DNA of 64,000 nucleotides from Aporrectodea caliginosa (Eukaryota > Annelida > Clitellata > Crassiclitellata > Lumbricidae), in the NCBI GenBank assembly GCA_020284085.1, contig JACEVL010000422.1:319501-383500 (forward strand), read 5' to 3'. Under the pieces are notes generated by a model, which searched no databases, had not been told where the DNA came from, and saw nothing but the letters and a program-made list of their open reading frames with translations. Position numbers and translations under genes: made by a program. This document shows, in pieces, positions 1-11,135 of this stretch (within the stretch, counting starts at the first letter, position 1; every line of letters starts with the position of its first letter).

Positions 1-164
1 TCTTACTCCCCGCAAGCCATTTGTCTTGCTTGGTGCATCAATGTCGGCCGAGTACCACTCACCTGCGATGTCCTTAGAGGGGGCTCTGTTCTTGGTCCCT
101 GGCTGTTCTCTCATCGTACACCATCCCATTAAGTACTTGGTTTGGCCTTCACTACAATCTTTAA

Positions 165-560
165 AGCTGATCGTACTCAACTATATCCCCTGTGCCAACC
201 ATACATTTCAACTATAGTCAACTATACTCAACTGTACTCGACTATTCTCAAAAAAACATGCAAAACTATGGTTCAACTATCCCTCAAAAGTTATGTGCGA
301 TTTTCAACTATTCTAAACTATACTATACTATACTCAACTATTCTAATACTACTATGCTATGCTCAACTCTAATACTAAATTATATACAACTATTCTCAGT
401 TATACTTAACTCTACTCAACTATGTTCTCAACTTATATTCTATACTCAATTATGCTCAACTATGCTCAACTATTCTAAACTACTATGCTATACTCAACTC
501 TAATACTCAAATATATTCAACCGTACTGAATTTTACCCAACTATATTTAACTATACTCAT
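165..560. repeat. Degenerate CAACTATACT-type tandem repeat
   Basis: About 40 imperfect 5- and 10-base units of the type (CTCAACTATA). Open frames across it are artefacts of the repeat. Confidence 0.85.
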
Positions 561-1364
561 TAAATTTCTTTTGACAGTTTCTCATCACCCACTTCTGTCA
601 CTCTGTTATCGAACATCTTTAAATGAGTGCAAATCTGGATGTCAAAATGGACTGTTTTAGAAAACATCCAAAACTGATTTCCTACTTTTTTAATACTACA
701 CATCAGCGGAACAAACTGTACTTTCTGAATTGTGTTCACCTAGTTTTATCTGTCATAAACACAAATGTTCAGGACATAATTTGAGCGTTGCATTTGATTC
801 TAGCCTGCCCTTTAGTGAGCACAAATACACAATGATTCAAAGTAGTGTCAGCGACCATATTTGTGATGATTGTATCAGAAGCGCTCGATGTACTAACGGT
901 TAAGCGACTCCTCTCCCTTCTTGCCTTGACCTGTCTGGCAAAATGCCTGGTCTCTACTGAACATTGTAACTCGCTTCTTACTAGCATTTCAAAGCCAACC
1001 GGATGAAATCTCAAAAGGTGAAAAACTCTTGGCCATAGCCATCACCATTCACCAAAGTTCCATAAGTATTAACAGATTCATTAAAGTTAAGATGGGGTGT
1101 ACCAAGCACATCAAAGAAGTATCAATTAGAGGGGTCTACAGTATATCTCCGGTCCTAAGAATTAAGAATACTGCAACCATTGTCTATGGAAGAGAAAACA
1201 TTGTTCAAGACAGGACTATATTCTCCTTCAACGTATGTCTCCGCTCTTAAGAATTTAAACTTCCCCAAGGATTACAGAATTTTATACTTAGACTTCTCTA
1301 TAAGTATATTTTCAAGCCTTTTGGTCAATATTACAGTGGATGCTGTAGAAGCTCTCTTATTACT
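561..1364. other. No gene seen
   Basis: Unique-looking sequence without a convincing ORF or known repeat. 770-1010 has a short minus-strand open frame with no recognisable motif. Confidence 0.6.
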
Positions 1365-1600
1365 ATTGATGATGATGATGATGATGAGTTCTCTTCCCGA
1401 AGGCAGGTCCATTGTCTTTTATGCCACCCGGGGATGAGATGAGTGAGGTGGTTTCCCGTTGCCTTCTTCACAAACAATTGTGTGTGAGCAACTTGTCCAA
1501 AATGTCCAGGGTCGCTACGCAGTGGCTTGAGGTAGATTCGAACCCGTGACCCTCCGGTTGTAAGGCTCAGAACATACCGCTACACCACCGTATTATTATC
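1365..1600 (-). mobile_element. SINE B-like copy, reverse
   Basis: On the minus strand the head reads ACGGTGGTGTAGCGGTATG with a B box GGGTTCGAATC, then a GACAAGTTGCTCACACAC body and a (CAT)n tail. It parallels the 17625-17830 head, with a different 3' part. Confidence 0.8.
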
Positions 1601-1710
1601 CGACGGGTGGACAAACAGACTGAAGGACGGACGGATAGACAGACGGAATGAAGGATGGACTGATAGACAGACGGAAGGACAGTTGGACCGTCTGGCGGAA
1701 ATTGTGTCTT
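1601..1710. repeat. GACG/GATG-type tetranucleotide repeat
   Basis: Imperfect (GACGGA)/(TAGACAGACGGA) repeats. Confidence 0.7.
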
Positions 1711-1906
1711 CGCCAGTCATCTGATGAAATCACGCGCATCGTTAGCAACGAACTTGGGCGAGAAAAAGCCTCTGTTTGCTTAGTAGGAGGACGAGCAATC
1801 GATTGGTCGTCGTTGAGCGGTTCATCGATTCATCGGAGGATGGCGATGCCTCCTCGGTCCTCCTCCGTTCCCCGCATCATCCTTCCTCGGTCCCAGCATC
1901 AGCATT

Positions 1907-1908
<2 letters not shown>

Positions 1909-1941
<33 letters not shown>
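1909..1941. repeat. (CAG)n trinucleotide repeat
   Basis: About 11 uninterrupted AGC/CAG units. The surrounding open frames show no gene features. Confidence 0.9.
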
Positions 1942-1942
<1 letters not shown>

Positions 1943-1961
1943 ACGGCGTTACTCTACTATT

Positions 1962-2143
1962 GATCCCAGATGAGGAATTAGGCGAAGAGGAGGCAGCTCC
2001 TCTTCTGCGCCTCTGCGACGATTTGCTTCGTTCGTCCTAACTACGTCTATTTGTCTCTGGAGCGAGTGCCTGCTTCTCGCCTGTCTCTCACATTTCTCCA
2101 ATTTGTCTGCACTCCCATCAGACACTTAGTGGCCACAGCGATA
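1962..2143 (+). repeat. Repeat G, copy 1
   Basis: CAGATGAGGAATTAGGCGA, CGACGATTTGCTTCGTTCGT and CACATTTCTCCAATTTGTC align with 6248-6413. Both copies are followed within about 100 bases by a CATA microsatellite. The class of element is unknown. Confidence 0.8.
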
Positions 2144-2224
2144 AAATACTAACAGTGTATATAGTAGGCACTTGATCGTTTTAGGACTTTGGAAAGGTTC
2201 TATAAAGGTGTTATATAATTATAT

Positions 2225-2497
2225 TATATACCGACCTACCTACATGCAGATATTCTTTTACATGCATACATACAAGCATACATGCAATACATACATGCAT
2301 ACATACATGCATACATGCATATATATTATAAATTTTTACATACATACATGCATTTCATACATACATACATACATGCATACATACATACATACAAGCATAC
2401 ATGCATACATACATACATGCCTGCATGCATGCACACGTACATACATGCATGTATGCATACATGCATACATACATACATACATACATACATACATACA

Positions 2498-2529
<32 letters not shown>

Positions 2530-2760
2530 CATACATGGGGCGCATACATACATACATACATACATACATACATACATACATACATACATACATACATACA
2601 TACATACATACATACAGGGGTTGCACACACATTGACCTCAAGCCATGCATGAACACGTACATACATGCATGTATGCACATGCATGCATACATACCTGCAT
2701 ACATACATACATATATACATACGTACGTAAATACATACAATATATACATGCATATATATA
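2225..2760. repeat. (CATA)n tetranucleotide array
   Basis: About 500 bases of CATA with CATG variants. The reading frames here (IHTY, VCMY) are artefacts. It follows repeat G. Confidence 0.95.
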
Positions 2761-3463
2761 TAATACGATCTATGAGTTATAAGTCCTTTCATATAGCAAT
2801 CAATGGAGTCTCCGAACATTCACTATAGACCCACATTATTCTTGTAACTGCATGGACGTGATGATGCCGACGAGCAGACAACATAATAATATTATATAGT
2901 TCCGCAAGTGTGGCTTACTAATCGGGCGGTACATCACAGAAATTACAGTGGCTCATTAAGCTGACATTAGAACCAGCGATCATATCTTAGGCCACACAAG
3001 TGTTTACTGAAAGCAGGTATCATATATATCATAGTGAAGTGGATTATGTTTCAACGTTTCGTCGCCACAGCCGTCATTAATTTGTGATTTGGTGATCAAT
3101 TAATCCCAGGCGGATATGTCTATTCACTAACTACTTTCCTTGTCGAGCGCTTAAATGCCCGTAAACCGTTTATGAGGCTGTTGTATATGAATTATCCTTA
3201 GTACGGGACGATATTATAAAGCTGACTGTTTTGGCTGCAGATCGGTGCTTTATTATAGTATTTTCAAGCCATGCATGGCCATGGCTGAACAGTTGGGATC
3301 GCGATTCCCAGACGACTTGAGATGAAAATATCAACGAACGAAGGGTCAGTCATTGAAGATATTTTAGCGTTCTCTCGGAGGTTCAAGGCTAACCAGTTTA
3401 TGGGCATCAATGGCCGCATCATCCAGTGAAGCCTGGAGGGAAGAAAGCGAAGAGATTGATGGG
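2761..3463. other. No gene seen
   Basis: Unique sequence between the CATA array and SINE C. Nothing was recognised. Confidence 0.6.
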
Positions 3464-3521
3464 TCGGACCGTTCGGATGTTTGGTTAGAGTGCTTAGATT
3501 GTAACGCAGTGAGTCTGGGTT
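3464..3521 (+). mobile_element. SINE C, 5' half (split by hAT)
   Basis: The tRNA-like head GTTTGGTTAGAGTGCTTAG, then TTGTAACGCAG, aligns with the intact copy at 23700-23890. It is interrupted at 3522 by the hAT element and resumes after 4713. Confidence 0.8.
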
Positions 3522-4705
3522 TAGGGTTGCCAGGTGTCCGGTAATGAACCGGACAGTCCGGTATTTAGACAATCTGTCCGGTCAGAAATTTCAGGCATTA
3601 CCGGACATGGCAGTGTCCGGTAATTTGTGGTAGGTAGGATAGTTAGTGTTAAGTGTTAACACAAGCTATAAGTTTTGGCCAGTTAATGCCTCTCTACCAC
3701 TCTTCCATCTGCGTATAATTAGCCTATATATAGGCTATATTCCATATCCATATATAGCCTACGCTAGTCTGCTGCTTGTCTGTGTGCATTGTGCACAGTG
3801 CAGTAGGCCTAATTTTTTGGGTCAGAGATCAGAATTCCTCATTTCCCCCTGTTTCATCTTTGTAGGTCTATATGCCCACGTCGTCCGGTATTCGTCTCGA
3901 GTTCTCTTTCTCCCTCTTCCCTACCTCTCTCCTCTCTGCCCCTCTCTCGTCTTTCTTGTAGGAGTATTCTATTACATCTCCGGCTGCAGCGCACACAGGA
4001 CCAATAGGGGCGTATAGGAGTATTATAAGTGTAGCCTGTTACGTGATAGCCTACAAGACTGGCCGACTGTTTAAGATCAAGAATCAAGACCAAAGTCTCA
4101 AAACCAATACGGAAGAGCTGACCGACAGCATCGTCTCCCATCTTCCCACCAGTGCCACAACCCCTCGCTTCCCCTCCCCTCCCCGCCGACCTCCAAGCAG
4201 AGTCAAAAAGGTCACCCAGCACGATGAGCATAAGCGGGCGGACTGCAAGTTGCAGTCTGTCTGCAAACGTCGTGGCAGTTGAAAATTGAAATTCGGAGTG
4301 ACGAATTAAGACGATGAAAGGCACCTCTCCCCCAGTTGGGGGGGGGCACAAGTTTGTAAGTGTGCAAGGGGAACACCAAATCTAGAGTTTCGTCGATTTT
4401 TAAGTTTGTAAGGGCTACAAATCGGCAAAAGCCCTGTCGTTGCACCCGATCCAGTGGTTTTTTCAGCCACAAAAATAACGCACCGAAACGGCGTCTTTCA
4501 TCTGAGAAGGTCAGTTATTGCAATTTACGAAATAATTGGAAATGATATAGTAAAAATTGCATCATTTCGTAATGCAAATATCAAAAATTTTTCTTGGGAG
4601 GGTCTCACCGAGACCCCTCCCCAAACCCCTCCCCCCGCTTTTCTCGGGCTTCGCCCTCGATTCGCCACAGTCCGGTAATTTCCTCAAGGCAACCTGGCAA
4701 CCCTA
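3522..4705. mobile_element. hAT element, non-autonomous, 1184 bp
   Basis: The terminal inverted repeats are TAGGGTTGCCAGG at both ends. A perfect 8-bp TSD, tctgggtt, lies at 3514-3521 and 4706-4713. Both are hallmarks of hAT transposons. Subterminal TCCGGTAAT motifs repeat at the left and recur at the right end. No transposase was recognised inside. The element interrupts a tRNA-derived SINE whose two halves flank it. Confidence 0.92.
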
Positions 4706-4830
4706 TCTGGGTTAGAACTCCTACGCCTCTACGGCGGTTTCAGTGTTTAGGGATGTTGAGCAAGTCCTTCACTCAGAGATGCTTTCTCCCTCAGATTCAG
4801 AATCAATGGCATTGCACGTCATAACAACAA
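4706..4830 (+). mobile_element. SINE C, 3' half (split by hAT)
   Basis: After the duplicated tctgggtt the SINE continues with tagaactcctacgcctctac and AGGGATGTTGAGCAAGTCC, then TTCACTCAGAGATG. This matches AGGGACCATGAGCAAGTCC in the 23700 copy. It runs into the GAT/GAC microsatellite. Confidence 0.8.
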
Positions 4831-4832
4831 CA

Positions 4833-4846
4833 GCAATGATGATGAT

Positions 4847-4929
<83 letters not shown>

Positions 4930-5106
4930 TAATGACGATGATAATGACGATGATGATAATGACGATGATGATAATGACGATGATGATAATGACGATGATG
5001 ATAATGACGATGATGATAATGACGATGATGATAATGACGATGATGATAATGATGATGATAATAATAATGATAATAATAATGATAATAATAATGATAATAA
5101 TGATAA
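4833..5106. repeat. GAT-based compound microsatellite (GACGAT, then GATGATAATGAC, then AATGAT)
   Basis: The array passes in order from (GATGAC)n to a 15-base unit (GATGATGATAATGAC)n to (AATGATAAT)n, which looks like stepwise expansion of variants. Confidence 0.93.
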
Positions 5107-5208
5107 AATAATTGAAACGCTAGGTCCAATAAACCAAGAAGGCCTTGCTTTGATCAACCTCCTTGGCTACCGACTTGCTCAAACGTCAGGAGATAACAGA
5201 GAGACAAC

Positions 5209-5372
5209 TTTTCTCTTACAGCGCTTGTCTATGACTATTCAGCGCTTCAATGCAGTTGCTTTCTCTAGCACTTTTCTAACAAACCAAACCATCTGTGAAG
5301 ACTAGCCATTCCAGAACAACACGCCCCCTAATTTTTGCAATCCTCATGGATCATATGTACCTCGGGGAAAAT
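5209..5372 (-). repeat. Repeat H, copy 1
   Basis: CAGCGCTTGTCTATGACTAT, AGACTAGCCATTCCAGAAC, CCCCTAATTTTTGCAATCC and CATATGTACCTCGGG match the reverse complement of 12125-12305. It is probably a SINE or LINE tail ending in (ATT)n. Confidence 0.82.
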
Positions 5373-6194
5373 AATAATAATAATAATTTCGAAGAGGCAT
5401 CGTTATTAAATTTAATCATGTACGTGGAAACAGAAAAGGAATGGGAAGAGCTGTCAGCATTGGTCTAACAGGCCGAGAAAACGTCTGAACCAAGTCTATG
5501 CCTGATTGTAGTTTAAAAACACTTCATATAAAACCAAGTAATGTAAACGGATGTCTACTAAGTGCCCTTTTAAGAGCCTCTGTCTACACGCTGCAGTTTG
5601 TTTACTGGGTGTTTACAGGTGGAGCCAGGTTTAGGTAGCACACCAGAGGCCTTCCGATTAAGCTAATAGGCCTTCTGGTATTTAGGGAACTGTAGTCGTA
5701 ACCGCAATCGTAAACTACAAATTTCTAAAGCGCTACTCTAAAGTTTTAAACGCAGGGCACCAGCTTATTCACTAGCGTTGTAGACTAGCTATTGAAGTTG
5801 GCCATCTACTGTTTGCTGTAGCGATGTTTGCGCCTTCAATGGCCAGCAGCCTCTCTCATCTGTTCAAGAATTCCTGACTCATCCGATACTCCGCCTTTCA
5901 ATCTTTCTCGAAACGAAACCCGCCTTAGCTGCTGACCCTCTACAGTATACGCCCTCTCCCTGGCCTGTCTGGCAACTAAACTTGAATCTCCAGTTGTTAT
6001 CTTTGGACAACCCTTCTGACTCGACGCAGCGCTCGTGAATAACCAGCGGTATCTGCTCTTAACTTTTAAATAGCGCTTTCACAATCCTGAAGTTTACGAT
6101 TAAGAAAGGCTCTAAATAATAGATGACCAGTCAGTATGCATAGGGCTACATAGAAAAGACCAGCTATACCATTGACGGCCGACCAGTGTAGCAT
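5373..6194. other. No gene seen
   Basis: Apart from (AAT)n at 5371-5388 and the repeat F copy at 5685-5795, nothing was recognised. Confidence 0.55.
5685..5795 (-). mobile_element. Repeat F copy
   Basis: ACCGCAATCGTAAACTACAA, ATTTCTAAAGCGCTACTC and CGCAGGGCACCAGCTTATTC match the 23468 copy. It is diverged in the middle. Confidence 0.75.
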
Positions 6195-6247
6195 AGCCAA
6201 GTACTTTGAAGGCGCTATATAAATGTCCAAATTCATTACATTACATT

Positions 6248-6413
6248 GACCCCGATGAGGCAACTTCTCTTCTTCGCCTGTGGGACGATTTGCTTCGATC
6301 GTCCTAACTATGTCTATTTGTCTCAGCAGCCAGTGGCTGCTTCTCGCTTGTCTCGCACATTTCTCCAATTTATCTGCACTCATATCAGGCAATTTAATTA
6401 CCATGGCGATCAC
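6248..6413 (+). repeat. Repeat G, copy 2
   Basis: CGATGAGGCAACTTCTCTTC, GACGATTTGCTTCGATCGTC and CACATTTCTCCAATTTATC align with 1962-2143. A SINE-type tail (GGCGCTATATAAATG) directly precedes it. Confidence 0.8.
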
Positions 6414-6494
6414 AGTCTATTTCTGATGTAGCCTATATTGATATATTGATAATTCCAACTTTTTGAGCGGTTTTAAAAGTCGCTATTTAAATTA

Positions 6495-6785
6495 TGTTAC
6501 ATACATAAATACCAACATACGTACGTACATAGGTATATACATACAAACATACATACATACATACGTACGTACATAGGTATATACATACAATGTCATGCAT
6601 ACATGCATACTTAAATACATGCATACATACATACATACACTATATACATACACTATATACATACATACATACATACATACAATACATACATACATGCATA
6701 CATACATACATACGTACATGCATACATACATACATTTGTACGTACGTACGTGCACATAGATATATCATATATACATTCATACATT
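6495..6785. repeat. (CATA)n tetranucleotide array
   Basis: CATA with CGTA variants, following repeat G copy 2, as at 2.2 kb. Confidence 0.93.
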
Positions 6786-7009
6786 CAGACAGAGACATTA
6801 TTATACATGCATTGTTTATGCATCCACAGACCTACCCACGTATGGACAATAATTGACTAAGCGAGATGATGATGCGCCAAGCAGTGAGTTTGCCAGCTTT
6901 CCGGTAGGTGGCGTTTAGCTAGCAATTAACGAGAGACGGATCTCGAGGAATGAAGGCCTTCTCTGGATCAAGGTAACTAAGGCAGGTGACGAAATCAGAC
7001 ACGACAATC

Positions 7010-7170
7010 AACCAACAGACAGACACGCAGACACACACAAATACGCACGGACATACATAAGCACAGACACATAGACATATAAACGAACACAGACAAACAT
7101 GCACATGCACACAGACAGACACACACACAGACACAACGGAGACACACACACAAAGACAGACAGACATCGA
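7010..7170. repeat. (ACAG/ACAC)n repeat
   Basis: ACACAGAC-type units on the plus strand. Confidence 0.88.
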
Positions 7171-7249
7171 AGACGACAGACCGAGTGGATTGGATCGCAT
7201 TTCATATTGACGGCAGCCTAATAAAGCCATCGTCAATGCCGCCATGCAT

Positions 7250-7560
7250 GTCTGCTTGTGCATGTCTCTGTCTCCTTGCCTCTGTCTATGTGCCTCTGCA
7301 TATGTCTCTGCGCTTCTCTCTCGGAGCCTCTGTCTCTGTCTCTGCCTCTGTGCCTCTGTCTATGTGCCTCTGCGCTTTTCTCTCGTTGTCTCTGTCTCTG
7401 TCTCTGTCTCTGTCTCTGTCTCTGTCTCTGTCTCTCTTCCTATGACTTGACCTATGTTTCTGCCTCTGCCTTTGCCTTTGCCTCTGTTTAGTCCATGTGT
7501 GTATACCCCTGTCTCTGTCTATGTCCCTGTACCTCTGTCTCTGTCCTTGTCTCTATCGTC
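7250..7560. repeat. (CTGTCT)n hexanucleotide repeat
   Basis: GTCTCT/GCCTCT variants with a clean (TCTGTC)n core at 7388-7436. Confidence 0.9.
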
Positions 7561-7664
7561 GGAATAGATTGAATTACAAGAGGAACGCACACCCTCCACC
7601 CTCACCAGACAATCAGCCTCTGATATACATTCGATTTCCGCTTCCTACTCTAAACACAATGACT

Positions 7665-8205
7665 GTACGTCTGCCCGTCCGTCCGTCCGTCCATCTGTAT
7701 GTCTGTCTGTTCGTCTGTCTGTTCGTGTCTGTCTGTATGTCTGTCTGTATGTCTGTCTGTTCGTCTGTCTGTATGTCTGTCTGTTCGTCCATCAGTCTGG
7801 TCGTTTATTTTTGTGTCTCTGTGCATTGCTTCTCTGTTCGTCTGTCTGGCTGTCTTTGTCTGCCTGTCTGGTTGTCTTTATCTCTCTGCTTATTGTCTGG
7901 CTGTCTCTGTGTGTAGCTGTCTCTGTGTGTCTGTCTGTGTGCCTGTGTGTGTGTCTGTCTCTCGGTTTGTGTTTGTCTGTGTGCCTGTCTGTGTGTCTGT
8001 CTCTCGGTTTGTGTCTGTCTGTGTGTCTGTCTGTGGGTCTGTCTGTATGGCTGTCTGTCGATCTGTGTATCTGCCTGTGTATCTGTCTGTATGTCTGTCT
8101 GTGTATCTGTCAGTGTGTCTGTATGTCTGTCTGTGTATCTGTGTGTCTGTCAGTGTGTCTATGTGTCTGTCTGTCTGCCTAAAACGTCTGTCTATCTGCC
8201 TGTCT
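7665..8205. repeat. (TGTC)n tetranucleotide array
   Basis: About 540 bases of TGTC with TATG, CGTC and GTGT variants. A 274-codon open frame through it is an artefact. Confidence 0.93.
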
Positions 8206-8472
8206 GCAGTCGGTACGTTTTTCTCAAAACACCAAACAGGTGCGTGTTTGCCCATAGCGCGTAGGAACCGTCGGCCAATTACTCGCTCTATTCAGCATCG
8301 TCGTTGGACCGCATTGATGCCGGGCGGGCGGTCTATTTACCATCCTTCGCGGTCGTCCATCTTCCCAGCGGCTTCTGCTGCTGTTGCTGCTGATGCTGAT
8401 GATGACGAGGAGGAGGACGCTTCTCTGTTGGAATCAGTGCCAGTTCCGTGCACTCTTGAAACTAATGACATG

Positions 8473-8815
8473 CAACAACAGTCACTAATAATGTGGCCAA
8501 GGACACATTCCGACTGGTATTAACAGTCACTAATAATTTGGCCAAGGACACATTCCGACTGGTTATAACAGTCACTAATAATTTGGCCAAGGACACATTC
8601 CGACTGGTGTTAACAGTCACTAATAATCTGGCCAAGGACACATTCTGAGTCGTATATGTAGTCACTAATAATGTGGCCAAGGACTGGTATTAACGGGTAT
8701 TAACAGTCACTAATAATTTGGCCAAGGACACATTCTGAGTCGTATGGGCAGTCATTGATAATGTGGCCAAGGACACATTCTGCCTGGTATCAACAGTCAA
8801 TAATAATGTGACCAA
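8473..8815. repeat. 45-bp minisatellite
   Basis: About 7.5 copies of a unit of roughly 45 bases with the core cagtcactaataatttggcc and aaggacacattccgactggt. One copy is shortened near 8680. The unit is unrelated in sequence to the 45-bp repeat at 39.5 kb. Confidence 0.92.
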
Positions 8816-8935
8816 GACAACAGTTTGTCTGTCTGCCAGAGACCTTTCTACTCAAAGGTAATCTTATATGAGAACTGTCATAGCGCCAGTGCTCCAGATA
8901 TTGGGCCTTGATCACAGCGGAACAAAAGCGATGTG

Positions 8936-9358
8936 TTTGCGTGTTGTTTGTGTTTGTGTGTGTTGTGTGTGTGTGTTGTGTGTGTGTTTGTGTGTGTTTG
9001 TGTTTGTGTGTGTTTGTGTGTGTTTGTTGTGTTTGTGTTTGTGTGTGTTTGTGTGTGTTTGTGTGTGTTTGTGTGTGTTTGTGTGTGTTTGTGTGTGTTT
9101 GTGTGTGTTTGTGTGTGTTTGTGTGTGTTTGTGTGTTTGTGTGTGTTTGTGTTTGTGTGTGTTTGTGTGTGTTTGTGTGTGTTTGTGTGTGTTTGTGTGT
9201 TTGTGTGTGTTTGTGTGTGTGTGTGTTTGTGTGTGTGTTTGTGTGTGTTTGTGTGTGTGTGTGTTTGTGTGTGTTTGTGTGTGTTTGTGTGTGTTTGTGT
9301 GTGTTTGTGTGTGTTTGTGTGTGTTTGTGTGTGTTTGTGTGTGTTTGTGTGTGTTTGT

Positions 9359-9390
<32 letters not shown>

Positions 9391-9505
9391 TGTGTTGTGT
9401 GTGTGTGTTTGTGTGTGTTTGTGTGTGTTTGTGTGTGTTTGTGTGTTGTGTGTGTTTGTGTGTGTTTGTGTGTGTTTGTGTGTGTTTGTGTTTGTGTGCG
9501 TAGTT
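8936..9505. repeat. (TTTGTGTGTG)n decanucleotide array
   Basis: About 570 bases of GT-rich DNA with regular TTT every 10 bases. The plus frames give Cys/Val/Phe-only peptides and the minus frame gives a 435-codon His/Thr-rich frame, all spurious. Confidence 0.95.
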
Positions 9506-9584
9506 TGATAGTGGTCAGTGGACAACATCGGAAATGCTTTGATTCGAGGGAAGAGAGGCTGTGAGTGTTCCGTTGGTCCTACCA

Positions 9585-9693
9585 GCGGAAGAAGAAGAAG
9601 AAGACAAAAAGAAGATGAAAAAAAAGAAGAAAAAAAAAAAGAAGAAAAAGAAGAAAAGAGAAAGAGAAGAAGAGAAGAAAAGAAGAAGAAGAA

Positions 9694-9731
<38 letters not shown>

Positions 9732-9955
9732 GAAGGAGGAGGAGGAGGAGGAGGCTGGGATGATGATGGGGATGGGGATTGGGAAGCAGAGGAAGAGGAA
9801 GCCCAGGAAGAGGAAGAGGAAGCAGAGGAACAGGAAGGGGAAGGGGAAGGGGAAGGGGAAGAGGAAGATGATGGAGAAGATTAGGCGAAAGAAGGAGAGG
9901 AGGAGAAGGAAGAAGTAGAAGAAGACGAAGAAAGAATGCTGCTGCTGAATGCTGC
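9585..9955. repeat. Polypurine tract (GAA/GAG/GAT)n
   Basis: About 370 bases almost free of pyrimidines on the plus strand except in GAT units: (GAA)n, (GAT)n at 9694-9730, (GAG)n and (GGGGAA)n. Confidence 0.92.
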
Positions 9956-10689
9956 TGATGATGATGACGACAACGATGATGAAGATTATAGTGATGCTGA
10001 TGATGATGCCGATTATGAAGAAATCCAGGGCCGGAGAAGAAGCCTTTGGCTAGGATATGTGGGAAAAAACACCGTTTGGGCTTTGTGCCATGGATGAGTT
10101 TCCTTGACACGCCCAAACTGTTTGGAATCAATAAGTCTTGCCCGAGGAAAGAGCACTTGCGATAGACGCGCGTACTCCGGGTCAAAGTGTGTCTATCAGA
10201 TGCTAAATCTTAGTGGAACTGCCAGGTCTGCATTGTTAAAGGGACTATAAGCCTAAGGCGAATATCCTATAACCTAAAACAGCCTGAAGGAATAGCCTAT
10301 TTACGCCTAAAATGACAAGTCTGTGCTCAGAGGCGTAGTCAACAAAAACTTTCGGAGTGGTTTCAAGTTTACGGAGGGTGTCCATTGGAAATTGTCGTAT
10401 TTTTCTACATTTTTAGTTTTTAAAACAGTAATGCCTTTATTTCGGGAGTTTGAACCCGTAAAATCACCCCCTAAATACGCCCATGTCTGTGCGCGACTAA
10501 AAACGAAGGCCTGGCAAACTTAGCCGCATGGAGTGTATATACCTTAGCCGATTACCTGTTTAGGGTGCATCGACAAATGGAGCTTTAGGCGACAGTCTTA
10601 GGAGAACTTCATCGAGAATAAACTAAGTCTTTGGAATTAATCCAAATAAAAAGCTGTGCAATGCCTCATGGTAATCCTGGTGTTTGAAC
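9956..10689. other. No gene seen
   Basis: Transition from the purine tract to unique sequence. Nothing was recognised. Confidence 0.55.
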
Positions 10690-11135
10690 GTTTGTTCTGT
10701 ATGTATACTATGTATGCAATGAATATATGTATGTATACATGCATGTATGTCCAATATTTCTATGCATGTATGTATGCATAAATGTACATATGTATGTATG
10801 TATAAATGTATGTCTAATATTTCTATGTATGTATGCATGTATATATGAATTTATATAATATTATGTGCATGCATACATGTATGTGTATGTATGTATATAT
10901 GCAAGTATTATGTATGTATGTATGTATGTATGTATAATGTATGTATGTCTAATATTTCTATGTATGTATGCATTTTATATATGACTATATATATGCATGT
11001 ATGTATATTATGTATGTATGTATGTGTGTATATGTATGCATGTGTGGCATTTATACATGTATGTCTAATATTTCTATGTATGTATGTATGCATGCATGAA
11101 TGTATGCATGAATATTTGTATGTGTGTATATGTGG
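10690..11135. repeat. (TATG)n array with a repeated TCTAATATTTCTATG
   Basis: TATG/CATG units, with the block tgtctaatatttctatgtat recurring near 10810, 10945 and 11062. That indicates a higher-order repeat. Confidence 0.9.

Noticed and set aside
2172..2828. Several 100-218-codon frames of the IHTY/VCMY type
   Set aside because: These are products of the CATA microsatellite, open in all frames because four-base repeats contain no stop.
6066..6413. 115-codon minus-strand frame
   Set aside because: It spans repeat G and a SINE tail. The sequence NLDIYIAP comes from the CGCTATATAAATG tail.
7699..8523. 274-codon Cys/Val/Ser-rich frame
   Set aside because: It is the TGTC microsatellite read through. 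There are no gene features.
8878..10185. 435-codon minus-strand open frame and long plus-strand Cys/Val frames
   Set aside because: They are entirely simple repeats (TTTGTGTGTG and the purine tract). Composition and periodicity explain the openness.
10333..10495. Possible hAT element starting CAGAGGCGTAGTC
   Set aside because: The supposed right end is a poor match and no TSD is visible.
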